Shown piece by piece: positions 23,027-32,304 of a stretch of DNA of 32,696 bases; the stretch's first letter is position 1, and each line of letters opens with the position of its first letter. The position numbers were made by a program, and so were the translations under genes. A model generated the notes under the pieces. That model ran no database searches. It had not been told where the DNA came from and saw only the letters and a program-made list of their open reading frames with translations. Source of the stretch: JACVRW01 sp034664085 (GTDB lineage Bacteria > Actinomycetota > Thermoleophilia > Solirubrobacterales > Thermoleophilaceae). Location: NCBI GenBank assembly GCA_034664085.1, contig JAXDII010000003.1:1-32696 (forward strand), read 5' to 3'.

Positions 23027-23748
23027 TGCCGAAGCACGGCAAGCGCTACCGCGCAAACCTCGAGAAGGTCGACCGCGAGCACGCCTACCAGCCCGGCGAG
23101 GCGGTGCAGATCCTCAAGGACTTCGAGACGGCCAAGTTCGACGAGACGGTCGAGGTGCACATCCGCACCGGCCTGAACGTCCGCCACGCCGAGCAGCAGC
23201 TGCGCGGCACGATCTCGCTGCCGCACGGGCTCGGCAAGGAGATGACCGTCGCGGTCTTCGCCAAGGGCGACAAGGCGCGCGAGGCCGAGGAGGCCGGCGC
23301 CGACCACGTGGGCGCGGAGGACTTGGCCGAGAAGGTCGAGGCCGGCTTCACCGACTTCGACGTGGCGATCGCGACGCCGGACATGATGCCGGTGGTCGGC
23401 AAGCTGGGCCGCATCCTGGGCCCGCAGGGCAAGATGCCGAACCCGAAGGTGGGCACCGTGACGATGGATGTCGCCAAGGCGGTGTCCGAGTCCAAGGCCG
23501 GCAAGATCGAGTACCGCACCGACCGCCACGCGATCGTGCACCTGCCGGTCGGCAAGCTGAGCTTCGAGGGACAGGCGCTGCTGGAGAACTACGCGGCGCT
23601 GATCGACGAGATCGTGCGGGCCAAGCCGGCGGCGGCCAAGGGCCGCTACCTGCACTCGGTCACGCTGACCACGACCATGAACCCGGGCGTGCGGATCGAC
23701 CCCTCGCGCACGCGGGACATCGTCGAGGAGACGGCCCCGGTAGCCTGA
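23026..23748 (+). CDS. rplA: 50S ribosomal protein L1
   Basis: The 240-residue protein has the L1 signature GRILGPQGKMPNPKVGTVT and the N-terminal KHGKRYRANLEKVD. L1 forms the mobile stalk near the E site and in many bacteria represses its own operon by binding mRNA. The ATG overlaps the rplK stop by one base. The length is usual. Confidence 0.98.
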   Translation: MPKHGKRYRANLEKVDREHAYQPGEAVQILKDFETAKFDETVEVHIRTGLNVRHAEQQLRGTISLPHGLGKEMTVAVFAKGDKAREAEEAGADHVGAEDLAEKVEAGFTDFDVAIATPDMMPVVGKLGRILGPQGKMPNPKVGTVTMDVAKAVSESKAGKIEYRTDRHAIVHLPVGKLSFEGQALLENYAALIDEIVRAKPAAAKGRYLHSVTLTTTMNPGVRIDPSRTRDIVEETAPVA

Positions 23749-23760
23749 GGCACAGCGTTT

Positions 23761-23864
23761 CTACCCGAGACCCCCGGCGCGCACAGAAGTCCGGGGCAGG
23801 TGGAGTTCGCCGGAACCGGACCGCCAGGTCCTTTCGTGTGAGCCCGCCTGCGTGCGGGCTTTAT
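23761..23864 (+). promoter_or_regulatory. Probable L10 leader with terminator-like hairpin before rplJ
   Basis: The 132-base gap between rplA and rplJ holds several pairings: CCCCGG/CCGGGG near 23772-23796, GGACC/GGTCC at 23818-23831 with a GCCA loop followed by TTT, and AGCCCGC/GCGGGCT at 23841-23860 followed by TTTAT. This layout is like L10 leaders, where L10-L12 binds to control rplJL. The final hairpin can act as an attenuator. The structure match is by eye. Confidence 0.6.
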
Positions 23865-23880
23865 ACGTCCAAAGGACCAG

Positions 23881-24522
23881 ATGAACAGAGAACAGAAAGC
23901 AGCCGTCATCGAAGAGGTGGCGGCCCAGATCCAGGAGTCGGAGGCGGTCTTCGCCGTCGACTACCGCGGGATCTCGGTGCTCCAGGTGGCGAACCTGCGC
24001 GTGAAGCTGGGAGAGGCCGGCGCGCGCTTCCGCGTGGTCAAGAACACGCTCACGGTGCTGGCCGCCGACCAGGCAGGAGCTGACCCGCTCAAGGAACTGC
24101 TCCAGGGGCCCACCGCCTTCACGTTCGTCGCCGCTGACGGCGACGTCGCGCTGGCGGCCAAGGCGCTGGCGCAGTTCCGGCGCGAGACCGAGCTGCTCGA
24201 GTTCAAGGGCGGAGTGATGGGCGGCGAGGCCGTCACCGCCGAGCAGATTTCCGCGCTTTCGCGCCTGCCCAGCCGCGACGTGCTCCACAGCCAGCTCGTC
24301 GGGGTGATCGCCTCGCCGATCACCGGCCTGGTCCGCACCCTGAACGCGCTGATCGCCGGCCTGGCGATCCAGCTGAGGCAGATCGCGGACGAGGGCCTGG
24401 TCGGGGGCGGGGCCGAGGAGGCCGCGCCGACGGAGGCCGAGGCGGAGCCGGAGCCCGCCGACGAACCTGCAGCAGACGAACAGACTGACGCGCCCTCCGA
24501 GGGTGACGAAGACAAGGAATAG
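23881..24522 (+). CDS. rplJ: 50S ribosomal protein L10
   Basis: The 213-residue protein anchors L7/L12 to the large subunit. The N-terminal VIEEVAAQIQESEAVFAVDY and the VVKNTLTVLA segment are typical, and the C-terminal helix binding L12 lies near 150-175. The last 35 residues are Glu/Asp/Ala/Pro-rich, an extension beyond the usual 170-180 residues. It begins 132 bases after rplA, behind its own leader, and rplL follows by nine bases. Confidence 0.97.
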   Translation: MNREQKAAVIEEVAAQIQESEAVFAVDYRGISVLQVANLRVKLGEAGARFRVVKNTLTVLAADQAGADPLKELLQGPTAFTFVAADGDVALAAKALAQFRRETELLEFKGGVMGGEAVTAEQISALSRLPSRDVLHSQLVGVIASPITGLVRTLNALIAGLAIQLRQIADEGLVGGGAEEAAPTEAEAEPEPADEPAADEQTDAPSEGDEDKE

Positions 24523-24531
24523 GAGGGCCAA

Positions 24532-24915
24532 ATGGCCACTGCCACAGACCTGATCGAAGAGATCAAGAAGATGTCCGTTCTCGAGCTGTCCGAGCTGATC
24601 AAGGCGCTCGAGGAAGAATTCGGCGTGTCCGCCACGGCGGTCGCAGCCGCGGCCCCGGCCGCTGCTGGCGCCGGTGACGGCGGCGCCGCCGAGGAGGAGG
24701 AGTCGAGCACGGTCGACGTCGTGCTCACCGGTGCGGGCGAGAAGAAGATCCAGGTGATCAAGGTCGTGCGCGCCGCCACCGGCCTGGGCCTCAAGGAGGC
24801 CAAGGCACTCGTGGACGAAGCCCCCAAGCCGATCAAGGAGGGCATCGACCGCGAAGAGGGCGAGAAGCTCAAGGGCGAGCTCGAGGAGGCCGGCGGAAGC
24901 GTCGAGCTGAAGTAG
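24532..24915 (+). CDS. rplL: 50S ribosomal protein L7/L12
   Basis: The 127-residue protein has an N-terminal dimerisation domain (LIEEIKKMSVLELSELIKAL), an Ala/Gly-rich hinge (about 38-58) and the C-terminal domain with KIQVIKVVRAATGLGLKEAK, which recruits translation factors. The ATG follows an AGGAGGG ribosome-binding site. A strong terminator follows, so it is the last gene of this operon. Confidence 0.98.
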   Translation: MATATDLIEEIKKMSVLELSELIKALEEEFGVSATAVAAAAPAAAGAGDGGAAEEEESSTVDVVLTGAGEKKIQVIKVVRAATGLGLKEAKALVDEAPKPIKEGIDREEGEKLKGELEEAGGSVELK

Positions 24916-24922
24916 CGAGCCC

Positions 24923-24984
24923 CCGCTCTAAAGAGCGGACCAGGCATCACCGAGGGGCCGCCATGTGCGGCCCCTCGTCGTTTT
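24923..24984 (+). terminator. Double hairpin terminator after rplL
   Basis: A small hairpin CCGCTC-TAAA-GAGCGG (24923-24938) is followed by CGAGGGGCCGC-CATGT-GCGGCCCCTCG (24951-24977) and then TCGTTTT. The second is a textbook intrinsic terminator. Confidence 0.9.
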
Positions 24985-25015
24985 CGAAGCGTGCCGCGCG
25001 GGTAGCGCACCGGAG

Positions 25016-26737
25016 ATGCCGGTTCGGCTGCTCATCGTCGCCGCCCTCGCGATCGTGCTGGTGGATCCCCAGCCGGGCCTGGCCGAGGAGCCCCCCGCAA
25101 AGCAGCCGGTCGCCGTCGGCCGGGACGGCGGCGCGGCCTCGGTGGACGCGCTCGGCACCCGCGCCGCCATCGAGACGCTGCGCCGGGGCGGCAACGCCGT
25201 CGACGCCGCCGTCGCGGCGGCGGGCGTGCTGGGCGTCGTCGAGCCGTACTCGTGCGGCATCGGCGGCGGCGGCTTCATGGTGATCCGCACGCGCGCGGGC
25301 AAGGTCTCGACGATCGACTCCCGCGAGCTGTCACCCGCCGCGATGCGCGCGGACTCCTTCTTCGAGAACGGCGCCGCGCTGAAGTTCGACGACGCGCGCT
25401 ACAGCGGCCTATCCGCCGGCGTGCCCGGCACGGTCGCGGGCTGGGACAGGGCGCTCGAGCGCTACGGGACGCTCTCGCTGCGCGAACTGCTGCGTCCGGG
25501 CATCCGCGTGGCGCGCGCCGGCTTCGTCGTCGACGACACGCTCGTCTCGCAGACCGAGGACAACGTCCCCTGGTTCGACGACGTCCCCGCGACGGCCGAG
25601 CTCTACCTCGACGCCGACGGGACCCCGCGCGACGCGGGCACGCTGCTGCGCAACCCCGACCTCGCGGACACCTACCGGCGCATCGCCCGCCGCGGCCCCG
25701 AAGGCTTCTACGAGGGCGCGACGGCGAAGGCGATCGTGGACGCGGTGCGGCGGCCGCCGGTCGCGGCCACCGCCGATCACGTGTGGCGGCCGGGCCTGCT
25801 CACCGAGGCGGACCTTGCCCGCTACGCCGCACCCGAGCGCGAGCCGACCCGCGTGCGCTACCGCGGCCTGGACATCTGGAGCATGGGCCCGCCGTCCAGC
25901 GGCGGCTCGACCGTCGGCGAGGCGCTCAACATCCTCGAGGGCTACCGTGGCCTGGCGGCCGAGCGGACACGCGCCCTGCACCTGTTCCTAGAGGCCTCCC
26001 GCTTCTCGTTCGCCGACCGCAACGCCTACCTGGCCGATCCGGACTTCTTCGACGTCCCGCTCCGCGAGCTTCTGTCCGACGACTTCGCCGCCGGGCGCCG
26101 CGCGCTGATCGACGAGACGCGGGCCGCGCGCGGCCCGGTCCCGCCCGGTCAGGCGACGGCCTCGCACCCCGCCCAGTCCACCACCCACCTGGTGGTCGCC
26201 GACCGCAAGGGCACGGTCGTGTCCTACACGTTCACGATCGAGTCGACGGGCGGGAACGGCATCGTCGTGCCGGGTCACGGCTTCCTGCTCAACAACGAGC
26301 TGACCGACTTCAACATCGACGCGACCGGGCATCCCAACAGCGCCGGCCCGCGCAAGCGGCCGCGCAGCTCGATGGCGCCGACGATCGTGACCCGCGACAG
26401 ACGGCCGTTCCTCGCGATCGGATCGCCGGGCGGAGCCTCGATCATCACGACGGTGCTGCAGGTGCTGCTGGAGCGCATCGAGCTCGGCGCCACGCTGCCC
26501 GAGGCGATCGCGCGCCCGCGGGCGAGCCAGCGCAACGGGGCGACGACCGAGGCCGAGCCTGCCTTCATCGGCTCGCCCGAGGGGGCCGAGCTCGCCTCCG
26601 GCTACGGGCACGCCTACAAGGAGGCCGTGGAGATCGGCGCCGTCACGGGGCTGGAGCTGCTCGGCGGCAACCGCGTGCTGGCAGCCGCCGAGCCCACGCG
26701 CCGCGGCGGCGGCAGTGCGGCAGCCCTCCGCCCCTAG
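25016..26737 (+). CDS. ggt: Gamma-glutamyltransferase
   Basis: The 573-residue precursor has a signal peptide (about residues 1-23) and acts outside the cytoplasmic membrane, cleaving gamma-glutamyl bonds such as that of glutathione or transferring the group to acceptors. The N-terminal nucleophile site is HPAQSTTHLVV; T389 is the predicted self-cleavage point and catalytic Thr. Other family motifs are CGIGGGGFMVI, GVPGTVAGWD, MGPPSSGGST, NNELTDFN and GSPGGASIITTV. The ATG at 25016 gives a clean signal peptide and is preferred over upstream starts in the terminator. Glutathione is rare in actinobacteria, so the physiological substrate may be another gamma-glutamyl compound. Confidence 0.95.
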   Translation: MPVRLLIVAALAIVLVDPQPGLAEEPPAKQPVAVGRDGGAASVDALGTRAAIETLRRGGNAVDAAVAAAGVLGVVEPYSCGIGGGGFMVIRTRAGKVSTIDSRELSPAAMRADSFFENGAALKFDDARYSGLSAGVPGTVAGWDRALERYGTLSLRELLRPGIRVARAGFVVDDTLVSQTEDNVPWFDDVPATAELYLDADGTPRDAGTLLRNPDLADTYRRIARRGPEGFYEGATAKAIVDAVRRPPVAATADHVWRPGLLTEADLARYAAPEREPTRVRYRGLDIWSMGPPSSGGSTVGEALNILEGYRGLAAERTRALHLFLEASRFSFADRNAYLADPDFFDVPLRELLSDDFAAGRRALIDETRAARGPVPPGQATASHPAQSTTHLVVADRKGTVVSYTFTIESTGGNGIVVPGHGFLLNNELTDFNIDATGHPNSAGPRKRPRSSMAPTIVTRDRRPFLAIGSPGGASIITTVLQVLLERIELGATLPEAIARPRASQRNGATTEAEPAFIGSPEGAELASGYGHAYKEAVEIGAVTGLELLGGNRVLAAAEPTRRGGGSAAALRP

Positions 26738-26768
26738 AGTTCCGCCGCGTGCCGATCCGCCTGTCCCA

Positions 26769-27290
26769 GTGAAGCGAGCCGCCGCCCTCGGGTGCCTGGC
26801 GACGCTCGCGTTCGCCGACTACGTCATCTTCCGACGGCGGCCGCCGTGGATCGTGCTCGGCCTCTTCGACCATCCGGCCCACCTCGCCACCGCCGGCCTG
26901 CTCGTGCTCAACGGGCCGCGCCGGACGAGCCGCTGGACGCTGGGCTACCTGGCCGGCTCGCTGCTCCCGGACCTCGACCACGTCCCGCTCGCGCTCCAGT
27001 CCGAGCGCCCGACGCCGGACGATCCGCGACCGGTGAGCCACTGCCTGCTCGCGGTGGCGCCCGTGGCGGCGCTCGCGGCGGTCACCCAGAGCGAGCGCCT
27101 GAACGGTCTCGCCACGGGCATGGTGGCCCACTTCATGCGCGACCTCGGCGTGGGCACCGGCGTGCCGCTGCTGTGGCCCGCCAGCGGGCGCTCGCTGCGC
27201 ATCCCGTATGCCGCCTACGCCGGCGCCTGCCTGCTGCTGGCCGGACGCGCCGCCCTGCCGGGCGGCCGCTCCGATCAGGCCGTTCCGTAG
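26769..27290 (+). CDS. DUF457/YdjM-like membrane metal-dependent hydrolase
   Basis: The 173-residue protein has four or so membrane segments. Conserved polar motifs fit the YdjM/DUF457 family: FDHPAHLATAG, GSLLPDLDHVPL, PVSHCLL and MVAHFMRDLGVGTGVPLLWP. The His and Asp residues could bind a metal; a hydrolase role is inferred from the family. The GTG at 26769 is the likely start. A TAGAGT hexamer at 26735-26740 is followed, eight bases later, by a seven-codon open frame (GTG at 26749) whose stop overlaps this GTG. The 3' end overlaps the convergent dehydrogenase remnant by 16 bases. Confidence 0.8.
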   Translation: MKRAAALGCLATLAFADYVIFRRRPPWIVLGLFDHPAHLATAGLLVLNGPRRTSRWTLGYLAGSLLPDLDHVPLALQSERPTPDDPRPVSHCLLAVAPVAALAAVTQSERLNGLATGMVAHFMRDLGVGTGVPLLWPASGRSLRIPYAAYAGACLLLAGRAALPGGRSDQAVP

Positions 27291-27834
27291 GTCTGGCCAG
27301 GCTCCAGCGCGACCTTCGTCCAGCCGTAGTCCCGCGCGTCGAAGTGCTGGTCGAGGCCGGGCCGCTCTCCGAGCCAGGAACGCCGTCCGCGCTGGGCCAG
27401 CTCGCCGGGCACGGCGGCGTCGTGCGGCAACGGGAGGCCGGCGGCGCTCACGAGCTCGATCGTGCCGGTCACGCGCACGGCGCGGACCATGTCGCCCAGC
27501 GAGGCATCGGGATTGAGCAGCGCGCCGGGTCGGGCGTCCAGCGTCGGATCGTGTGACTGGTAGTCGCGGCAGTCGTAGCAGCGTTCGGCGCCCTCGCCGT
27601 GCGTGCGCGCGAGCACCTGGTCCACGGCCGAGCCGAGCGACTCGTCGATCGGGATCGCGCCGATGCGCTCGGCCAGCGCCAGATGGTCGGGGTGGTGGTC
27701 GACCACCATCACCTGGCTCGCCTGTCCGAGCAGCGCGAGGTAGGCGGCCATCAGCCCGGCCGGGCCGCCGCCGTAGATGACGACCGACTCGCCCGGCTGC
27801 ACGCCCGCCTGCTGGAGGTCGCTGCGCTCGGCGG

Positions 27835-27838
<4 letters not shown>
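27275..27838 (-). pseudogene. Truncated formaldehyde-dehydrogenase-type zinc alcohol dehydrogenase
   Basis: The 187-residue frame covers only the NAD-binding part of a zinc-dependent dehydrogenase of the glutathione-independent formaldehyde dehydrogenase type. It has the Rossmann segment SVVIYGGGPAGLMAAYLALL and VVDHHPDHLALAERIGA, then YDCRDYQ. The GroES-like catalytic domain with its zinc ligands is absent. Near the end, GLPLPHDAAVPGELAQRGR is followed at once by HFDARDYGWTKVALEP, which in full-length relatives lies some 60 residues later, so there is also an internal deletion. The ATG overlaps the PfpI-family stop by four bases (ATGA). It still has an open frame, so a new role cannot be excluded. 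Confidence 0.75.
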
Positions 27839-28419
<581 letters not shown>

Positions 28420-28760
28420 GTCGTTCCTCCGGCGGTTTGGGGTTCGTCGCCCGGCCGGAAGCGGGAGGGGCCCGCACCCCGCGGAGGGAAGCGGCGGAGG
28501 CGGGCCCTCTCTCCTCTCGGGGGGACAGGCGAGCCTGGGAGGCCCGGCGTCCGTTCCCGAGCGACTCAGCAGGGGTCTTGGTTAAGCCCGCCCCGCCGGA
28601 TCTTCATGGGCAGTTCGGTTCATCTTGGCGTGGTACGGTCGGCCCACGCCCGGCTAGGCGAATCTGCACCAGGAACGTGTCCCTGAGGTCGAGCGGGGCA
28701 CCAGGAAGGCATGGTGGTGAGCGTTTCCACGCTCCAACCCGCGGCCAGTGACGGCGGAGC
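28420..28760. other. 341-base divergent intergenic region
   Basis: This lies between the PfpI-family gene and the large sensor gene. It holds an inverted repeat GGGCCCGC/GCGGGCCC (28468-28475, 28500-28507), a TACGGT hexamer (28634-28639) that could be a -10 for the sensor gene, and a GAGCGT-TTCC-ACGCTC hairpin (28719-28734) in its leader. No small gene was found. Confidence 0.5.
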
Positions 28761-31700
28761 ATGACCCGCACGCAGGTGCACGACCTGACGGGCAGAGGGC
28801 TGGAGGAAGTCGTCCGCCAGATGCCCGCGGCTGTTGTGATCGTGGAGGCGCCTTCGGGGAAGATCATCCACCACAACGCGCGGGCGCGCGAAATGACCGA
28901 GCGTCAGCTCGGGCGCCCGATCCCGCCCGAGCTCGACCCCGATTTCGAGATCTTCCGCCCGGACGGGCGTCCGTACGAGATGCAGGATTGGCCGCTGGTG
29001 CGCTCGATCACCTCGGGCGAGGACGTAGTCGGCGAGCGCTACTACAACGTCCTGCCCGACGGCAGCCGGCTCCACGTGCGCTGCAGCTCGTCACCCGTCT
29101 ATGACCAGGACGGGCGGATCGTCGCGGGCGTCCTGATCATGGAGGACGTGACCGAGCGGACCCAGGCCGAGGACCGGCTCGCCCACCACGCCGGACTGCT
29201 GGACAACACCGAGGACGCCATCGTCGCGCTCGATGCCGAATGGAATCTGACGGTATGGAACAAGGGCGCCGAGCGGATGTACGGCTGGACCGCGGAGGAG
29301 GTGTTGGGCCGCCATACGACCGAGGTGGCGCGGCTCGAGTTGAGCGACGAAAAGCGCGCCGCGCTTCGGCGCGGACTGGCGGAGGTGGGGCGCTGGCGGG
29401 GGGAGATGATCGCCTATCGCAAGGACGGCACTCCCCTCTGCGTCGAGCTGATCACGGTCGCCCTCCGGGACGGCGAGGGGAGGCTCACGGGCTTCCTCGG
29501 GATCCACCGTGACGTGACGGAGCGCAAGCGTGCGGAGGAGGAACGCAGCCGGCTCGCGCAGCTGGTCGCGAACTCCATGGACTTCATCGGGGTCGCAGAC
29601 CTGGAGGGCAACGTGCTCTTCGTGAACGAGGCGGGCCAGCGGATGGTCGGACTGGCGGGGATCGGGGATGTTCGGCGCACGACGGTGCGGGACTACTTCG
29701 CCGCCGACGACCGGGCTCGCGTCACAGCCGAGGTGTTGCCTGCGCTCGACCGCGACGGGCGCTGGACCGGGGATCGGCTGGGGGACTCCGAGCTGCGGCT
29801 GCGCCACTTCCGGACGGGGGCCCTGATCCCCGTTCACTCGGACATCTTCCGGATCGACGACCCCCGGACGGGCGAGCCTTACGCGATCGGCACCGTCACG
29901 CGTGACATCGCCGAGCGCAGGCGCGCGGCGGAGGCGCAGAGGGAGTCCACCCGGCGCATCGAGACCGTTCTCGAGAGCATCACCGAGGCCTTCTCCGCGA
30001 TGGACCGAGACTGGCGCTACACCTACGTGAACGACCGCGCGTTGGCTCGCGCGCGGCTGTCCCTCGGGAGCGAGGTGACGGCAGCCGAGCTGCTGGGCAA
30101 GAGCTGCTGGGAGCTGTTTCCAGAGGCCCTGGGGACGCGCATGGAACACGAGCTCCGCCGGGCCATGCGCGAACAGAAGACCGTGCAGTTCGAGGCGTAC
30201 TCGGAGGCCACCGGCACCTGGGTCGAGATGCACGCCTACCCGTCCGAGGAGGGACTGTCGGTCTACACGCGCGACATCACCGAGCGCAGGCGCCGAGCCG
30301 ACCAGCAGGCGCAGGTGGCGCAGCTCGGCCTGCGGGCGCTGACGCACCACAGCGCCGAGTCGCTGCTTCAGGAGACCGCGGGCATGGTGGCCTCGACGCT
30401 GGGCGTCGAGCTCACCAAGGTCGCGCGGGTCCTGCCGGGGGGAGCGGAGCTGCTGATCTGCGCCGGGGCCGGGTGGAGCGACGGGGTGGTCGGCGAGCGG
30501 ACCGAGCCGGCCGCCCACGACTCGCAGTCGGGCTACACGCTGCTGTCCGGCGAGCCGGTGATCGTCGAGGACGTCGCCACCGAGCGGCGCTTCGACGTGC
30601 CTCCGGTGGTCCGCGAGCACGGGGCGGTGAGCGCCGCGACCGTGCTGATCCCGGGCCGCGGGGAGTCCTACGGCGTCCTGGGTGCGCTGTCCACCCGTCC
30701 GCGCGCGTTTGCGGACTACGAGGTGCATTTCATGCAGGCGGTGGCCAACATCCTCGGCGCCGCGATCGACCAGCGCCAATCCGAGCAGGACCTGCACGAT
30801 GCGCGCGAGGCCGAGCGCCGCCGGATCGCCCGCGACCTGCACGACGAGGCGCTGCGCGACCTCACCCAGGCGCTCACCGAGGCCAGTCGGGCCCAGCAGC
30901 TCTCGGATGGGCCGGAGGCGGCGGCCCAGATCGACCGGCTCGTGCCAACCCTGAAGCGGGTCGGGCAGGGACTGCGCGGCGCGATCTACAACCTGCGCCT
31001 CGGAGGCGAGGAGACGACCCCGTTCCCCGAGCTGCTCCGAACGCTGGTCGGGCTGCACAGCACGATGGCGTCCAGATGCGAGCTGCGCCTGGAGCTGCAC
31101 GAGGGAGCGCCGGCCGGTCCGCTCGGCTCGGTCGGCACCGAGGCGCTGCGCATCCTCGGGGAGGCGCTGACCAACGCCCGCCGGCACTCGGGCGCGGGCG
31201 TCGTGTGCGTCACGGTCCAGGGCTCCTCCGGCGAGCTGTCGGTAGAGGTGTCCGACGACGGCGTCGGCTTCGATCTTCCCAACGGTCGGGGCGGCTCCGA
31301 GGGAACCGGGATCCGTGGGATGCGCGAGCGGGCGGCGCTGCTGGGCGGCCGCCTGGACATCGCCAGCACCGCCGGCGCCGGGACGCGCGTGACCTTTCGA
31401 CTGCCGCTCGCCGCCAACGGGGCTGCTCCGGCGACGAAGGCCGTGCGGGTGCTGCTCGTGGAGGACCACACCGCGGTACGGGAGGCGATCGCCACCGCAT
31501 TCGAACAGGAGCAGGACTTCGAGATCGTCGGCCAGGCGGCATCGCTCGCCGAGGCTCGCACGATGCTGCACGACGTCGAGGTCGCGGTGGTGGACCTCGG
31601 CCTCCCGGACGGTTACGGCGCCGACCTGATCAGGGACCTGCGCGAGGTCAACCCGCAGGCGCAGGCGCTGGTGCTGAGCGCGAGCCTGGACCGTGGGGAC

Positions 31701-32087
31701 ATCGCGCAGGCGGTGGAGAGCGGCGCCGCCGGGGCGCTCAGCAAGACCGCGCACCTGGACGAGCTCGTGGACAGCGTGCGGCGGCTGCGGGCCGGCGAGA
31801 CGCTGCTGCCGCTGGAGGAGGTGGTGGAACTGCTGCGGTACGCCGGCCGCCGGCGCGAGCAGGAGCAGGAGGACCGGCTCGCCATCGGCAGGCTCACGCC
31901 GCGCGAGCTCGACGTGCTCCAGGCGCTGGCGGAGGGCCTCGACAGCCAGGGGGTCGCCGACCGGCTCCACATCACGCTGCGGACCCAGCGCAACCACGTC
32001 GCCAGCATCCTTGCCAAGCTGGGCGTGCACTCGCAGCTGCAGGCGCTCGTGTTCGCGCTTCGCCACGACGTCGTCGAGATCCGCTAG
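28761..32087 (+). CDS. PAS/GAF sensor histidine kinase fused to NarL-type response regulator
   Basis: The 1108-residue protein joins a whole signalling pathway. Four PAS domains lie at about 15-135, 140-258, 263-390 and 395-510, each ending in a DxTER-like motif (EDVTERTQ, RDVTERKR, RDIAERRR, RDITERRR). A GAF domain covers about 522-673. The NarL-type kinase core has EAERRRIARDLHDE with H694, EALTNARRHS (N805), DDGVGF and GTGIRGMRERAALLGG. A receiver follows (895-1010) with E901, D902, the phosphoacceptor D945 and K995. The C-terminus is a LuxR helix-turn-helix (about 1042-1100), LTPRELDVLQALAEGL to NHVASILAKLGV. No membrane helix is seen, so it is cytoplasmic and may sense redox, gas, light or small ligands. 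The ATG at 28761 has GGCGGAG just upstream. Confidence 0.93.
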   Translation: MTRTQVHDLTGRGLEEVVRQMPAAVVIVEAPSGKIIHHNARAREMTERQLGRPIPPELDPDFEIFRPDGRPYEMQDWPLVRSITSGEDVVGERYYNVLPDGSRLHVRCSSSPVYDQDGRIVAGVLIMEDVTERTQAEDRLAHHAGLLDNTEDAIVALDAEWNLTVWNKGAERMYGWTAEEVLGRHTTEVARLELSDEKRAALRRGLAEVGRWRGEMIAYRKDGTPLCVELITVALRDGEGRLTGFLGIHRDVTERKRAEEERSRLAQLVANSMDFIGVADLEGNVLFVNEAGQRMVGLAGIGDVRRTTVRDYFAADDRARVTAEVLPALDRDGRWTGDRLGDSELRLRHFRTGALIPVHSDIFRIDDPRTGEPYAIGTVTRDIAERRRAAEAQRESTRRIETVLESITEAFSAMDRDWRYTYVNDRALARARLSLGSEVTAAELLGKSCWELFPEALGTRMEHELRRAMREQKTVQFEAYSEATGTWVEMHAYPSEEGLSVYTRDITERRRRADQQAQVAQLGLRALTHHSAESLLQETAGMVASTLGVELTKVARVLPGGAELLICAGAGWSDGVVGERTEPAAHDSQSGYTLLSGEPVIVEDVATERRFDVPPVVREHGAVSAATVLIPGRGESYGVLGALSTRPRAFADYEVHFMQAVANILGAAIDQRQSEQDLHDAREAERRRIARDLHDEALRDLTQALTEASRAQQLSDGPEAAAQIDRLVPTLKRVGQGLRGAIYNLRLGGEETTPFPELLRTLVGLHSTMASRCELRLELHEGAPAGPLGSVGTEALRILGEALTNARRHSGAGVVCVTVQGSSGELSVEVSDDGVGFDLPNGRGGSEGTGIRGMRERAALLGGRLDIASTAGAGTRVTFRLPLAANGAAPATKAVRVLLVEDHTAVREAIATAFEQEQDFEIVGQAASLAEARTMLHDVEVAVVDLGLPDGYGADLIRDLREVNPQAQALVLSASLDRGDIAQAVESGAAGALSKTAHLDELVDSVRRLRAGETLLPLEEVVELLRYAGRRREQEQEDRLAIGRLTPRELDVLQALAEGLDSQGVADRLHITLRTQRNHVASILAKLGVHSQLQALVFALRHDVVEIR

Positions 32088-32179
32088 CCTTCGAGGCGGC
32101 CTATAGCCGTAGCCGTCCCTCAGAGCCGCGCCGGCACATATTCCTGGCGCCTCGGGACGGGGTCCGTGATGGCTGCGCG

Positions 32180-32221
32180 GGCCCGCTTTTTGCGGGCCGC
32201 AACCTCCCCTTCCGGGGGAGG
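32180..32221 (+). promoter_or_regulatory. Two hairpins upstream of rpoB
   Basis: GGCCCGC-TTTTT-GCGGGCC (32180-32198) and CCTCCCC-TTCCG-GGGGAGG (32203-32221) lie in tandem between the sensor gene and rpoB. They may end the sensor transcript or control read-through into rpoB. The first has its T-run in the loop, not after the stem. Confidence 0.5.
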
Positions 32222-32233
32222 ATCTCTCTCTGC

Positions 32234-32239
32234 TATTCT
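32234..32239 (+). promoter_or_regulatory. Probable -10 of rpoB
   Basis: TATTCT lies 65 bases before the rpoB TTG and just after the second hairpin. It would give a leader of about 58 bases. No clear -35 is seen. Confidence 0.5.
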
Positions 32240-32304
32240 GGTGGGTCGCGCTTTGCGCCCTGCCCGCCGTACCTCTCATCCAGTTTCCGAAGGAGTCCGC
32301 TGCT

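Noticed and set aside
28577..28584. CTTGGTTA identical to part of the 11-bp-spaced repeat at 15528
   Set aside because: It is a single copy with no partner 11 bp away, so likely chance.
32180..32198. Intrinsic terminator of the sensor gene with a U-tract
   Set aside because: The five T bases form the hairpin loop and do not follow a stem, so a standard terminator is not supported.
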